Origin: Gallibacterium trehalosifermentans
GTDB taxonomy: Bacteria; Pseudomonadota; Gammaproteobacteria; Enterobacterales; Pasteurellaceae
Direction of reading: 5' to 3'
Length of the DNA: 40,064 nt
NCBI RefSeq assembly: GCF_042433055.1
Contig: NZ_JBHLWB010000011.1
Location: forward strand, 1-40,064
Shown here: piece by piece, positions 16,236 through 24,148 of the stretch
How positions within the stretch are numbered: position 1 is the first letter of the stretch
How the letters are laid out: each line of letters begins with the position of its first letter
The notes under the pieces: model-generated
Seen by the model: the letters and a program-made list of their open reading frames with translations, nothing else
Databases searched by the model: none
Told to the model about the DNA's origin: nothing
Position numbers and translations under genes: made by a program

Positions 16236-17108
16236 TTAGATTGAAGATAGATATTGTCTTAATTCAGGTAAGATCTGTTGTGCATCATTGATGCCTAAAT
16301 CATACATTGCTTGGATTTTATTGGGATCTTTTTCAATCCGTTTAATCGGCAATGTTTGTGAAGGACGAATAACGAAAATTTCTTGTCGTTTGTCAGCTTC
16401 AATAATCTGTTCAACTTTTTGATTATAGTCTAAATAACGATGCGCTAGTTTTTCAACTAAATGCGGATATTGCCAATAAAATACGTTAAAAATCCATGAG
16501 GGTGTTTTTTTCTTACGATATTCTAATGGGCGGGTCAAAATGACAATAATTTTGTCATAACCTAATTGACGACACTTTTCCAATGGAATACTGTCAGCAA
16601 TGCCGCCATCTAAATAACGTTTCCCTTCAATTTCAACCATTTTAGAAACAAAAGGCATAGCAGAAGTTGCACGTAGTACTTCCATTTCAGCCAAAGGACG
16701 GTTTAATTTGATATATTCAGCTTCGCCAGTTTCAACGTTGGTTAATGTTGCATAGAAATCAATATTTGATGTAACAAAGGCTTGCTCATCAAAGGGATCA
16801 AGGTTGATAGGCAGATCATAAAAGGCAAATTCTTTATTAACAATATTGCCTGTAGTGAATAGACTGCGTAGGCTGATATAACGTGGATCGTTGAGATATT
16901 GTAAATTGTAACGTAATACACGACCTTTTTGTTTTGAGGGGTAATTGACGCCAAAGAGAACGCCCGCCGAAACACCGACAATACCATCTACATTAATATT
17001 TTCTTCAAGAAAGATATCTAATACACCAGCGGTATATAGACCTCTCATTGCGCCGCCTTCTAAAACTAAACCAACTTTCATATGTTTTCCGCTTGTTAAA
17101 AACGGCAT
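16236..17108 (-). CDS. Patatin-like phospholipase (YjjU type)
   Basis: A 290-aa patatin-family serine hydrolase. The oxyanion motif EGGAMRG lies at residues ~17-23, the nucleophile elbow GVSAG has Ser47, and the DGG motif supplies Asp167, giving the complete Ser-Asp dyad. Conserved flanks RATSAMPFVSKMVEI and KRYLDGGIADSIPLEKC fit the YjjU/RssA-like bacterial group. No signal peptide is present, so it is probably cytoplasmic or peripheral at the membrane, where it may release fatty acids from phospholipids. The start is uncertain: M10 (17081), preceded by a GCGGAAAA stretch and followed at once by the conserved KVGLVLEGG strand, is an equally good choice. It is the first gene of an operon with cysZ. 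Confidence 0.85.
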   Translation of the reverse strand: MPFLTSGKHMKVGLVLEGGAMRGLYTAGVLDIFLEENINVDGIVGVSAGVLFGVNYPSKQKGRVLRYNLQYLNDPRYISLRSLFTTGNIVNKEFAFYDLPINLDPFDEQAFVTSNIDFYATLTNVETGEAEYIKLNRPLAEMEVLRATSAMPFVSKMVEIEGKRYLDGGIADSIPLEKCRQLGYDKIIVILTRPLEYRKKKTPSWIFNVFYWQYPHLVEKLAHRYLDYNQKVEQIIEADKRQEIFVIRPSQTLPIKRIEKDPNKIQAMYDLGINDAQQILPELRQYLSSI

Positions 17109-17233
17109 GATCTTATCTTTTACTTAACGGAATGTCTATGCAGGTTTTTAGAAAACAATCTGGAAAAAATATGGTAAGCTATAAGCCGTTTACGCTAAAA
17201 TATTCAACATTCATAGCTATAAAAATTGGGTGA

Positions 17234-18232
17234 ATGACAATGGATTTACAACAAATATTAATTCTGCTTGGTGTGCTTGCATTAGGTATCTTAATTGGGC
17301 ATGGAATATGGTCAAGTCGTCGCGAAAAGGCACAATTTGAAAAATCTGCACAACAATTTGAGCGACACAAACGTTCTACAAGTACGTCTCAATTTTCACC
17401 ACAAGGTTCAAGCTATTCTTCTCAACAATCAGGCATATTACCACAATCAATAGATAATTCATTATCATCACAACACGAAGATTCACCAGTAAATATCACA
17501 GGAGAAATTGTTCAATCTGAACGTTCAGTTGAACAGGATATTCCTTATCAAGCTTCTTTACCGTTAGAAGAAGATATCACTGAACCTTCTGTGGAAAGAC
17601 AAGTTGAGAATATTAAAATTACGCTACCTAATTCACAAAATGGGATTGAAACAGATAATAAATCTATGCCCAATAATGTTGTTGAGCAACAGCGAGATAG
17701 TGATATGCTTTTTGTTGATAGCGAAGACAGAGCAACTGAAACTGTAGCGCAAGAGGTAAAAACAGAGCAGAACCTAGCAGTAAATAATACTGTAGAGCCT
17801 AAAGAAACGGTTTCTTATAACCAGCAAAAACCTGAGTTTATTATGTTATATGTCGTCGCACCAGAAAATCGCCAATTTTACGGTACACATATTCATGCCG
17901 TGTTGGAGGAGTTAGGGTTTATTTTTGGTGAATATAATATTTATCATCGTCATTTAGATGTCAACATGGTGAATAGCCCAGTGATTTTTAGCGTAGCAAA
18001 TATGATACAACCAGGTACATTTGATCCAAGTAACTTTGATAATTTTTCGACTGTTGGCTTAACATTATTTATGCGATTGCCATCACCAGGTAATGATATT
18101 GTTAATTTTAGAATGTTATGTTGTGCAGCGGAAACATTAGCAGAAAAATTAAATGGTTTTGTGTTAAATGGTCATCGTGAAATTTTTACCGATGAAAGTC
18201 GCGATGAATATTTAGAATTATTAAGATCTTAA
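17234..18232 (+). CDS. zipA: Cell division protein ZipA
   Basis: A 332-aa bitopic membrane protein that anchors FtsZ at the division site. One N-terminal transmembrane helix (ILILLGVLALGILIGHGIW, residues ~8-26) is followed by a basic patch (SSRREKAQFEKS), a long Q/S/E-rich low-complexity linker (~45-205), and the C-terminal FtsZ-binding domain from FIMLYVVAPENRQFYG to the end, including HRHLDVNMVNSPVIFSVANM and the LAEKLNGFVLNGHREIFT segment. The second ATG at 17240 may be the true start because the GGGTG stretch is too close to the first. In related genomes ligA usually follows zipA; here a terminator and the convergent arcA gene follow. Confidence 0.93.
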   Translation: MTMDLQQILILLGVLALGILIGHGIWSSRREKAQFEKSAQQFERHKRSTSTSQFSPQGSSYSSQQSGILPQSIDNSLSSQHEDSPVNITGEIVQSERSVEQDIPYQASLPLEEDITEPSVERQVENIKITLPNSQNGIETDNKSMPNNVVEQQRDSDMLFVDSEDRATETVAQEVKTEQNLAVNNTVEPKETVSYNQQKPEFIMLYVVAPENRQFYGTHIHAVLEELGFIFGEYNIYHRHLDVNMVNSPVIFSVANMIQPGTFDPSNFDNFSTVGLTLFMRLPSPGNDIVNFRMLCCAAETLAEKLNGFVLNGHREIFTDESRDEYLELLRS

Positions 18233-18242
18233 TACTTAATAC

Positions 18243-18276
18243 AAAAATAGCACCAGAAAGGTGCTATTTTTATTTT
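18243..18276. terminator. Terminator between zipA and arcA
   Basis: AAAAATAGCACC (18243-18254) pairs with GGTGCTATTTTT (18260-18271), loop AGAAA, then further T residues. A second imperfect hairpin of the same CACC/GGTG character lies at about 18281-18311, so both convergent genes have their own stop. Confidence 0.85.
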
Positions 18277-18323
18277 TCACACAAAAAATACCTAAAAAGG
18301 TGCTTTTTTAATAGATAATATTT

Positions 18324-19037
18324 TTATTCAGATTCTAAATCGCCACAGAAACGATAGCCTTCACCATGAATAGTGGCGATAATTTCTGGTGTGTCAGGGT
18401 GATCTTCAAAATGTTTACGAATACGGCGGATTGTTACATCAACTGTACGGTCGTTCGGTTTAAGATCACGCCCCGTCATCTTTTTCAATAAATCATCACG
18501 AGTTTGAATTTTGCCAGGATTTTCACAGAAATGTAACATTGCACGGAATTCACTACGTGGTAATTTTTGAGCCACGCCTTCAGGATTAATTAATGTGCGA
18601 CTATTGATATCTAATGTCCACCCATTGAATTGATATTTTTCAATATGTTTATGGTTATTAGTGCTTTTATCCGCCATAGTGCGTTGTAATAAATTGCGTG
18701 TACGAATAGTTAATTCACGGGGGTTGAATGGTTTAGTGATGTAATCATCAGCACCAATTTCTAAACCAAGAATGCGATCCACTTCATTATCTCGCCCAGT
18801 TAAAAACATGAGTGCAATATTATTTTGTTCGCGTAATTCGCGAGCAAGTAATAATCCATTCTTCCCAGGTAGATTAATATCCATAATCACTAGATTAATT
18901 TTTTGTGCTGCTAATTGTTGATTCATTTGAGTGCCATCAACAGCTTCAAATACACGATAACCTTCCGCTTCAAAAATATCTTTAAGCGTATTACGTGTAA
19001 CCGCTTCGTCTTCGACAATCAGAATTTTAGGTGTCAT
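18324..19037 (-). CDS. arcA: Two-component response regulator ArcA
   Basis: A 237-aa OmpR-type response regulator that controls the switch between respiration and fermentation, phosphorylated by the sensor ArcB. The receiver domain carries the acidic pocket EDE (residues 9-11), phospho-acceptor Asp53 in MDINLPGKNG, and the TKPFNPRE lysine near residue 103. The C-terminal winged helix (from ~130) includes LPRSEFRAMLHFCENPGKIQTRDDLL and RTVDVTIRRIRKHFEDHPDTPEII in separate blocks. Similarity to E. coli ArcA is very high in the receiver (VTRNTLKDIFEAEGY). It lies alone, 210 bp downstream of prfC and separated from it by a terminator. A degenerate FNR-like site (19168-19181) is the only regulatory hint. 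Confidence 0.96.
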   Translation of the reverse strand: MTPKILIVEDEAVTRNTLKDIFEAEGYRVFEAVDGTQMNQQLAAQKINLVIMDINLPGKNGLLLARELREQNNIALMFLTGRDNEVDRILGLEIGADDYITKPFNPRELTIRTRNLLQRTMADKSTNNHKHIEKYQFNGWTLDINSRTLINPEGVAQKLPRSEFRAMLHFCENPGKIQTRDDLLKKMTGRDLKPNDRTVDVTIRRIRKHFEDHPDTPEIIATIHGEGYRFCGDLESE

Positions 19038-19189
19038 TGTACTGATCCTTATAAACTAAATTTAATGAAACTTTTGCTAAATTCATAAAAATTGTGATGT
19101 ATTTTAACGAGCAGAAATAATAAGAACAATAATAAATGTTAAATTTGTTACATTATTGGGAAATTCTATGATCTAAGTCAGAAGTTATA

Positions 19190-19234
19190 ATAAAAACAGA
19201 TTCTTGGTGTTTTATTATGAGAAAACACCAAGAA
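19190..19234 (-). terminator. Rho-independent terminator after prfC
   Basis: On the minus strand TTCTTGGTGTTTT (19222-19234 complement) pairs perfectly over 13 bp with AAAACACCAAGAA (19201-19213 complement), loop 8 nt, followed by TCTGTTTTTATT. It ends the prfC transcript before the arcA promoter region. Confidence 0.85.
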
Positions 19235-19247
19235 AAAGAAATAAATA

Positions 19248-20837
19248 TTAATGCTCTCTGGTCTTGAAAAAGATGACGTCTGGATAACGTTCTTGGGTTA
19301 AATTTAAATTCACCATTGTTGGGGCTATATAGGTGAGATTATCGCCACCATCTAATGCCAGATTTTGTTCGTTTTTACGTTTAAACTCTTCCAATTTTTT
19401 CGCATCAGAACATTCAACCCAACGTGCTGTAGCAACATTCACTGTTTCATAGATAGCTTCTACGTTATATTCCGTTTTTAAACGTGAAACAACCACATCA
19501 AATTGTAAAATTCCAACCGCACCAACGATTAAATCGTTATTTGTTAAAGGACGGAATACTTGTACAGCTCCCTCTTCAGATAACTGAACTAATCCTTTTA
19601 GCAGTTGTTTTTGTTTAAGCGGATCTTTTAAGCGAATACGACGGAATAATTCTGGGGCAAAGTTTGGAATGCCAGTAAATTTGAGATCTTCGCCTTGTGT
19701 GAAGGTATCACCAATTTGAATCGTACCGTGATTATGTAAACCAATAATATCGCCAGCAAAGCTTTCTTCAACATGGCTACGATCACCAGCCATAAATGTG
19801 AGCGCGTCAGAAATGATGACATCTTTACCAATGCGAATATGGCGTAATTTCATTCCTTTTTCGTATTTACCCGAAACAATCCGCATAAAGGCAACACGAT
19901 CGCGGTGTTTTGGATCCATGTTTGCTTGGATTTTAAAGACAAAACCAGCGAAATTTTCTTCGGTTGCTTCGACTTGACGTACATCAGTTTGACGTGGTTG
20001 TGGCGCAGGTGCCCATTCAGTTAATCCGTCTAACATATGATCCACCCCAAAGTTGCCGAGTGCCGTACCAAAGAAAACAGGGGTTAACTCGCCTTGCAAA
20101 AATAGTTCAAGATCAAATTCATTGCTTGCCCCTTGAATGAGTTCTAATTCATCACGTAGTTGTTGCGCTAAATCTTCGCCAACAGTTTGATCTAATTCAG
20201 GATTATTTAACCCTTTGATGATACGGATTTCTTGAATGGTATGACCTTGCCCCGTTTGATATAAATAGGTTTCATCTTTATAAAGGTGATAAACGCCTTT
20301 GAATAACTTACCGCAACCAATCGGCCAAGTAATAGGTGCGCAGTGGATTTTCAATACATTCTCAACTTCATCTAATAGTTCCATTGGATCACGAATATCA
20401 CGATCGAGTTTATTCATAAACGTAAGAATTGGGGTATCACGCAAACGAGTAACTTCCATTAATTTAATAGTACGCTCCTCAACCCCTTTTGCCGCATCGA
20501 TAACCATTAAACAGCTATCTACTGCAGTTAATGTACGATAAGTATCTTCGGAGAAGTCTTCGTGTCCAGGTGTATCTAATAAATTGACTAAGCAGTCGTT
20601 GTAAGGAAACTGCATTACGGAAGTAGTAATTGAAATTCCACGTTGTTTTTCCATTTCCATCCAGTCAGATTTTGCGTGTTGATTTGAACCACGCCCTTTC
20701 ACTGTTCCTGCGGTTTTGATCGCTTGTCCGTAAAGTAACACTTTTTCTGTAATGGTTGTTTTCCCTGCATCAGGGTGAGAAATAATCGCAAAAGTTCTGC
20801 GTTTATTAACTTCATCGAGAAACATTTGAGTTGTCAT
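19248..20837 (-). CDS. prfC: Peptide chain release factor 3
   Basis: A 529-aa translational GTPase that recycles RF1 and RF2 from the ribosome. G-domain motifs are complete: P-loop ISHPDAGKTT near residue 19, switch I region with GRGSNQHAKSDWMEMEKQRGIS, DTPGHEDFSEDTYR, and NKLDRDIRDP. Domain II follows (FAGFVFKIQANMDPKHRDRVAFMR), and the C-terminal domain contains GVLQFDVV-like sequence (VGILQFDVVVSRLKTEYN). The length matches the E. coli protein. It is on the minus strand, 94 bp downstream of tyrS, and has its own terminator. Whether it is co-transcribed with tyrS is open because the inverted repeat between the two genes lacks a T-run. Confidence 0.96.
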   Translation of the reverse strand: MTTQMFLDEVNKRRTFAIISHPDAGKTTITEKVLLYGQAIKTAGTVKGRGSNQHAKSDWMEMEKQRGISITTSVMQFPYNDCLVNLLDTPGHEDFSEDTYRTLTAVDSCLMVIDAAKGVEERTIKLMEVTRLRDTPILTFMNKLDRDIRDPMELLDEVENVLKIHCAPITWPIGCGKLFKGVYHLYKDETYLYQTGQGHTIQEIRIIKGLNNPELDQTVGEDLAQQLRDELELIQGASNEFDLELFLQGELTPVFFGTALGNFGVDHMLDGLTEWAPAPQPRQTDVRQVEATEENFAGFVFKIQANMDPKHRDRVAFMRIVSGKYEKGMKLRHIRIGKDVIISDALTFMAGDRSHVEESFAGDIIGLHNHGTIQIGDTFTQGEDLKFTGIPNFAPELFRRIRLKDPLKQKQLLKGLVQLSEEGAVQVFRPLTNNDLIVGAVGILQFDVVVSRLKTEYNVEAIYETVNVATARWVECSDAKKLEEFKRKNEQNLALDGGDNLTYIAPTMVNLNLTQERYPDVIFFKTREH

Positions 20838-20882
20838 AATAATAATAAATGATTAAAAAATAGGCTGTTAAATTAAGAGAAT

Positions 20883-20922
20883 ACGTCTTTTCTCTTTGAT
20901 ATTTAATAAAAAGAAAAGACGT
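20883..20922. repeat. Inverted repeat between tyrS and prfC
   Basis: ACGTCTTTTCT (20883-20893) and AGAAAAGACGT (20912-20922) are perfect 11-bp complements separated by 18 nt. No T-run follows on the minus strand, so it is not a standard terminator of tyrS; it may be an mRNA structure or an operator. Confidence 0.45.
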
Positions 20923-20931
20923 TATATTTTG

Positions 20932-22119
20932 TTATTGTACGCTTACTTTAGCGAACTTACGTTTACCTACTTGATAAATAGCGGTAGAAGCGGTGATGAT
21001 TAGTTTACTATCTTCGACTTTTTCACCATCAATTTTTACCCCACCTTGCTTAATCATGCGTAACGCATCTGAGGTTGAAGCAACTAAATTTGCTTCTTTT
21101 AACAAGTTAGCGATCGGCATTTCGCCTTGGAAAGTGAATTCTGGCATTTCATCTGGCATTGCCCCTTTTTGGAAGCGTTCGATAAAGGTTTGTTCTGCGG
21201 CATCGGCGGCTGCTTTATCATGGAAACGCTCAATTAATTCTTTTGCTAAGAGAATTTTGACATCACGAGGATTACGTCCGTTAGCTACATCTTGTTTTAA
21301 TAGCACAATTTCATCTAGTGAACGGAAAGAGAGAAGATCATACCAACGCCACATCAGTTCATCAGAAATTGACATTACTTTGCCAAACATCTCATCAGGT
21401 GATTCTGAAATACCAATATAATTGCCTAATGATTTTGACATTTTTTTCTCACCATCTAGACCCTCTAGTAATGGCAATGTCATAGCAACTTGTGGTTTTT
21501 GACCACGAGCTTTTTGCAATTCACGTCCTACTAACAAGTTGAATTTTTGGTCTGTTCCACCTAACTCAACGTCTGCTTCCAATGCAACAGAATCGTAACC
21601 TTGTAATAAAGGATAGATAAACTCATGAATAGCAATAGATTGATGATTTGCAAAACGTTTTTTGAAGTCATCACGTTCTAACATACGAGCAACAGTATAT
21701 TGAGAAGCTAAGCGAATCATTCCCTCTGTACCAAGCTCGCCTAACCAAGATGAGTTGAAGACAACATGAGTTTTTTCAGGATCTAAGATTTTATAGATTT
21801 GTTGTTTATAAGTTTCTGCATTACGTAATACATCTTCACGAGTTAATGGTGGGCGAGTGCTATTTTTACCTGATGGATCACCAACCATACCAGTGAAATC
21901 ACCAATTAAGAAATAAACTTCATGACCGAGTTGTTGGAATTGACGGAGTTTATTTAAAACAACAGTATGACCAAGGTGGATATCTGGGGCAGTTGGATCT
22001 GCGCCAAGTTTAATTTTTAATGGACGATTTTCTTTAAGTTTTTCAATAAGATCTTCTTCTGAAAGGACTTCTTCAACACCGCGTTTTAGTTCAGCAAGAA
22101 CCTGATTTATCTCACTCAT
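20932..22119 (-). CDS. tyrS: Tyrosyl-tRNA synthetase
   Basis: A 395-aa class I aminoacyl-tRNA synthetase that charges tRNA-Tyr. The HIGH motif appears as HLGH (residues 48-51), the tyrosine-binding region as LQGYDSVALEADVELGGTDQ (in parts) and the second ATP motif as KMSKS (residues 226-230). The C-terminal ~65 residues form the S4-like RNA-binding domain (ALRMIKQGGVKIDGEKVED). The length and the GDFTGMVGDPSGK segment fit the TyrRS branch found in Haemophilus rather than the longer E. coli form. A -10 box TATAAT at 22157-22162 (minus strand) gives it a promoter of its own downstream of the small-RNA terminator. Confidence 0.96.
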   Translation of the reverse strand: MSEINQVLAELKRGVEEVLSEEDLIEKLKENRPLKIKLGADPTAPDIHLGHTVVLNKLRQFQQLGHEVYFLIGDFTGMVGDPSGKNSTRPPLTREDVLRNAETYKQQIYKILDPEKTHVVFNSSWLGELGTEGMIRLASQYTVARMLERDDFKKRFANHQSIAIHEFIYPLLQGYDSVALEADVELGGTDQKFNLLVGRELQKARGQKPQVAMTLPLLEGLDGEKKMSKSLGNYIGISESPDEMFGKVMSISDELMWRWYDLLSFRSLDEIVLLKQDVANGRNPRDVKILLAKELIERFHDKAAADAAEQTFIERFQKGAMPDEMPEFTFQGEMPIANLLKEANLVASTSDALRMIKQGGVKIDGEKVEDSKLIITASTAIYQVGKRKFAKVSVQ

Positions 22120-22156
22120 ATTTCGTTCCTAGATTAATAAAATTTAAAACCTGTTC

Positions 22157-22162
22157 ATTATA
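22157..22162 (-). promoter_or_regulatory. Predicted -10 box of tyrS
   Basis: A perfect TATAAT on the minus strand, 37 bp upstream of the tyrS start. No good -35 is visible at 16-18 bp. It lies downstream of the terminator at 22216, so tyrS does not need read-through from the small-RNA promoter. Confidence 0.5.
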
Positions 22163-22215
22163 AGGATTATTCGTTAAATGGAAAGTGAACTACATATATT
22201 TGCCGATTTTTAGGC

Positions 22216-22246
22216 AAAAAAAAGCCTCTTTTGTGGGGAAAGAGGC
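22216..22246 (-). terminator. Strong terminator of the candidate small RNA
   Basis: On the minus strand GCCTCTTT and AAAGAGGC (22239-22246 and 22224-22231 complements) form an 8-bp stem with loop CCCCACA, followed by eight T (22216-22223). No annotated minus-strand gene lies upstream of it, which is why an unannotated transcript is suspected. Confidence 0.8.
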
Positions 22247-22290
22247 CAAATGTTGGAGTGATTATCAAAAATATTATGGTTTAAATATAA
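22216..22290 (-). ncRNA. Candidate Fur-repressed small RNA (about 75 nt)
   Basis: The minus strand carries a compact transcription unit with no coding sense: promoter boxes TTGTAA (22319-22324) and AATAAT (22297-22302) spaced by 16 bp, a Fur-type site over the -10, a predicted start near 22290, and a GC-containing hairpin with eight T at 22216-22246. The predicted RNA has an AU-rich 5' part, an unpaired stretch with UCACUCC that could pair with Shine-Dalgarno sequences, and the terminator stem GCCUCUUU/AAAGAGGC. This is the layout of RyhB-like iron-responsive RNAs; Haemophilus influenzae has one called HrrF. I cannot tell whether this is its orthologue. An alternative is an attenuator for tyrS, but tyrS has its own -10 further down. 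Confidence 0.55.
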
Positions 22291-22291
22291 A

Positions 22292-22306
22292 TGAAAATTA
22301 TTCTCA
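22292..22306. promoter_or_regulatory. Predicted Fur box
   Basis: On the minus strand TGAGAATAATTTTCA matches the 7-1-7 Fur pattern TGATAATnATTATCA at 12 of 14 positions. It overlaps the -10 of the candidate small-RNA promoter. A partial second half-site (TGATAATT, 22313-22320) lies next to it. Confidence 0.6.
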
Positions 22307-22324
22307 ATAAAATGATAATTACAA
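22297..22324 (-). promoter_or_regulatory. Predicted promoter of the candidate small RNA
   Basis: TTGTAA (22319-22324) and AATAAT (22297-22302) on the minus strand are separated by 16 bp; 4/6 and 5/6 matches to consensus. Confidence 0.5.
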
Positions 22325-22481
22325 ATATTTACACTGTGAAGGAAAGGCGTGTTTTCAAATGAGTCAGATAAAAAGAGATAAATAGCAAATTTTTTTAATA
22401 CCAAAGAATTTAACTAAAAATTTACAATGGCTTAACCTATTAATTTTATTTGTAATTTCATAAAAAAAGATCTTCTTTTTA

Positions 22482-22605
22482 TATAATTTAATGATACAGT
22501 TAATGAACTTAGGCTCAACGTCATTTAGAGATTGAGTCTATTTATTTGTTTGGTGGGATAAATGCTTATCCTAATGAGTAACGAGCTGATTTTTAAGGAA
22601 TAATT
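22482..22605 (+). promoter_or_regulatory. Promoter and structured 5' leader of pntAB
   Basis: A perfect TATAAT (22482-22487) puts the start near 22494, giving a ~110-nt leader. It holds two hairpins: TAGGCTCAA/TTGAGTCTA (22510-22518 with 22532-22540, one G-U pair), followed by a T-rich stretch, and GGATAA/TTATCC (22556-22561 with 22566-22571, loop ATGC). AAGGA at 22596-22600 is the ribosome binding site. The first hairpin plus T-rich tail looks attenuator-like. The -35 is poor. Confidence 0.45.
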
Positions 22606-24138
22606 ATGCTAATTGGTGTACCTAGAGAACTGCTCGATAAGGAATGTCGTGTGGCGGCAACGCCAAAAACCGTGCAACAAATTAAAAAGCTCGGTTTTGA
22701 TGTCATTATTGAGCAAAATGCAGGCTTTAGAGCAAGTTTTGAAGATCACGCTTTTGCAGAAGCAGGAGCAGAAATTGGAACGGGTGAGCAAGTATGGCAA
22801 GCTGATGTCATATTAAAAGTAAATCCACCAACGGATAATGAAATTGCACAAATCAAGGAAGGGGCAACGCTAATTAGCTTTATTTGGCCTGCGCAAAATT
22901 CTGAGTTGATGCAAAAATTGTCGGCGAAAAAAATCAATGTATTAGCGATGGACGCTGTACCAAGAATTTCTCGCGCGCAATCATTAGATGCATTGAGTTC
23001 AATGGCTAACATTGCGGGTTATCGTGCCGTGGTAGAAGCTGCGCATGAATTTGGCAGCTTTTTTACTGGACAAATTACCGCAGCAGGTAAAGTACCGCCA
23101 GCGAAAGTATTGGTTATTGGTGCAGGTGTTGCTGGATTAGCGGCGATTGGGGCAGCAAATAGCCTAGGCGCAATCGTCAGAGCATTTGACTCACGTCCAG
23201 AAGTAAAAGAACAAGTTGAAAGTATGGGGGCGTCTTTCCTTGAGATTAATTATCAAGAGGAAGGCGGAAGTGGCGATGGTTATGCAAAAGTAATGTCGGA
23301 AGAGTTTAATCGTCGCGCCTTAGCTCTTTATGCAGAACAAGCAAAAGAAGTGGATATTATTATTACTACTGCGCTAATTCCAGGTAAACCAGCACCACGT
23401 CTGATTACTAAAGAGATGGTTGCTTCTATGAAACCGGGTAGTGTTATTGTAGATTTAGCGGCTGCAACAGGTGGTAACTGTGAGCTTTCTAAAGCAGACG
23501 AAGTGGTTGTTACTGATAATCAAGTGAAAATTATTGGTTATACTGATTTACCAAGTCGTTTGCCAACACAATCTTCTCAATTATATGGCACAAACTTAGT
23601 GAATTTACTGAAATTATTGTGCAAAGAGAAAGATGGTATCATTAATATTGACTTTGAAGATGTGGTACAACGTGGTGTTACGGTGATTCGTGATGGTGAG
23701 GTAACTTGGCCTGCGCCTCCAATTAAAGTTTCTGCACAACCACAAAAACCAAAAGCCATTGTAAAAGAAGAAAAAATGGAAGAGAAAAAGACAAATCCAG
23801 TGCGTAAAATTGGTTTAATTGCGACAGCGATTGTCCTTTATATGTGTATTGCTTCTGTTGCGCCAGCAGCATTTTTATCTCACTTTACCGTATTCGTTCT
23901 TTCTTGTGTGGTGGGTTATTATGTGGTTTGGAATGTTAGCCATGCATTACATACACCATTAATGGCGGTAACGAATGCAATCTCAGGTATTATTATTGTG
24001 GGGGCATTGTTACAAATTGGACATGGACATTTTATTGTGAGTGTCTTGTCATTCATCGCTATTTTAGTCGCAAGTATCAATATTTTCGGTGGGTTTAAAG
24101 TAACTCAACGTATGTTGGCGATGTTTAGAAAAGGTTAA
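22606..24138 (+). CDS. pntA: NAD(P) transhydrogenase alpha subunit
   Basis: The 510-aa alpha subunit of the proton-translocating transhydrogenase, which uses the proton gradient to reduce NADP+ with NADH. The soluble domain I begins MLIGVPRELLDKECRVAATP and holds the NAD-binding fold VLVIGAGVAGLAAIGAANSLGA near residues 166-187 and DSRPEVKEQVESMGA. The alanine-dehydrogenase-like YAEQAKEVDIIITTALIPGKPAP region follows. A charged hinge (KPKAIVKEEKMEEKKTN) leads to four C-terminal membrane helices from ~residue 405. The length equals that of E. coli PntA. It is 10 nt before pntB, with which it forms one unit. Confidence 0.96.
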   Translation: MLIGVPRELLDKECRVAATPKTVQQIKKLGFDVIIEQNAGFRASFEDHAFAEAGAEIGTGEQVWQADVILKVNPPTDNEIAQIKEGATLISFIWPAQNSELMQKLSAKKINVLAMDAVPRISRAQSLDALSSMANIAGYRAVVEAAHEFGSFFTGQITAAGKVPPAKVLVIGAGVAGLAAIGAANSLGAIVRAFDSRPEVKEQVESMGASFLEINYQEEGGSGDGYAKVMSEEFNRRALALYAEQAKEVDIIITTALIPGKPAPRLITKEMVASMKPGSVIVDLAAATGGNCELSKADEVVVTDNQVKIIGYTDLPSRLPTQSSQLYGTNLVNLLKLLCKEKDGIINIDFEDVVQRGVTVIRDGEVTWPAPPIKVSAQPQKPKAIVKEEKMEEKKTNPVRKIGLIATAIVLYMCIASVAPAAFLSHFTVFVLSCVVGYYVVWNVSHALHTPLMAVTNAISGIIIVGALLQIGHGHFIVSVLSFIAILVASINIFGGFKVTQRMLAMFRKG

Positions 24139-24148
24139 GGAGTAGATC

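Noticed and set aside
19168..19181. FNR site ATGATCTAAGTCAG upstream of arcA
   Set aside because: Only 7 of 10 conserved positions match and it lies ~130 bp from the gene; too weak to list as a site.
22210..22404. Minus-strand 64-aa reading frame between tyrS and pntA
   Set aside because: It runs through the terminator stem and T-run and across the predicted Fur box; composition is that of random AT-rich DNA and no ribosome binding site is seen.
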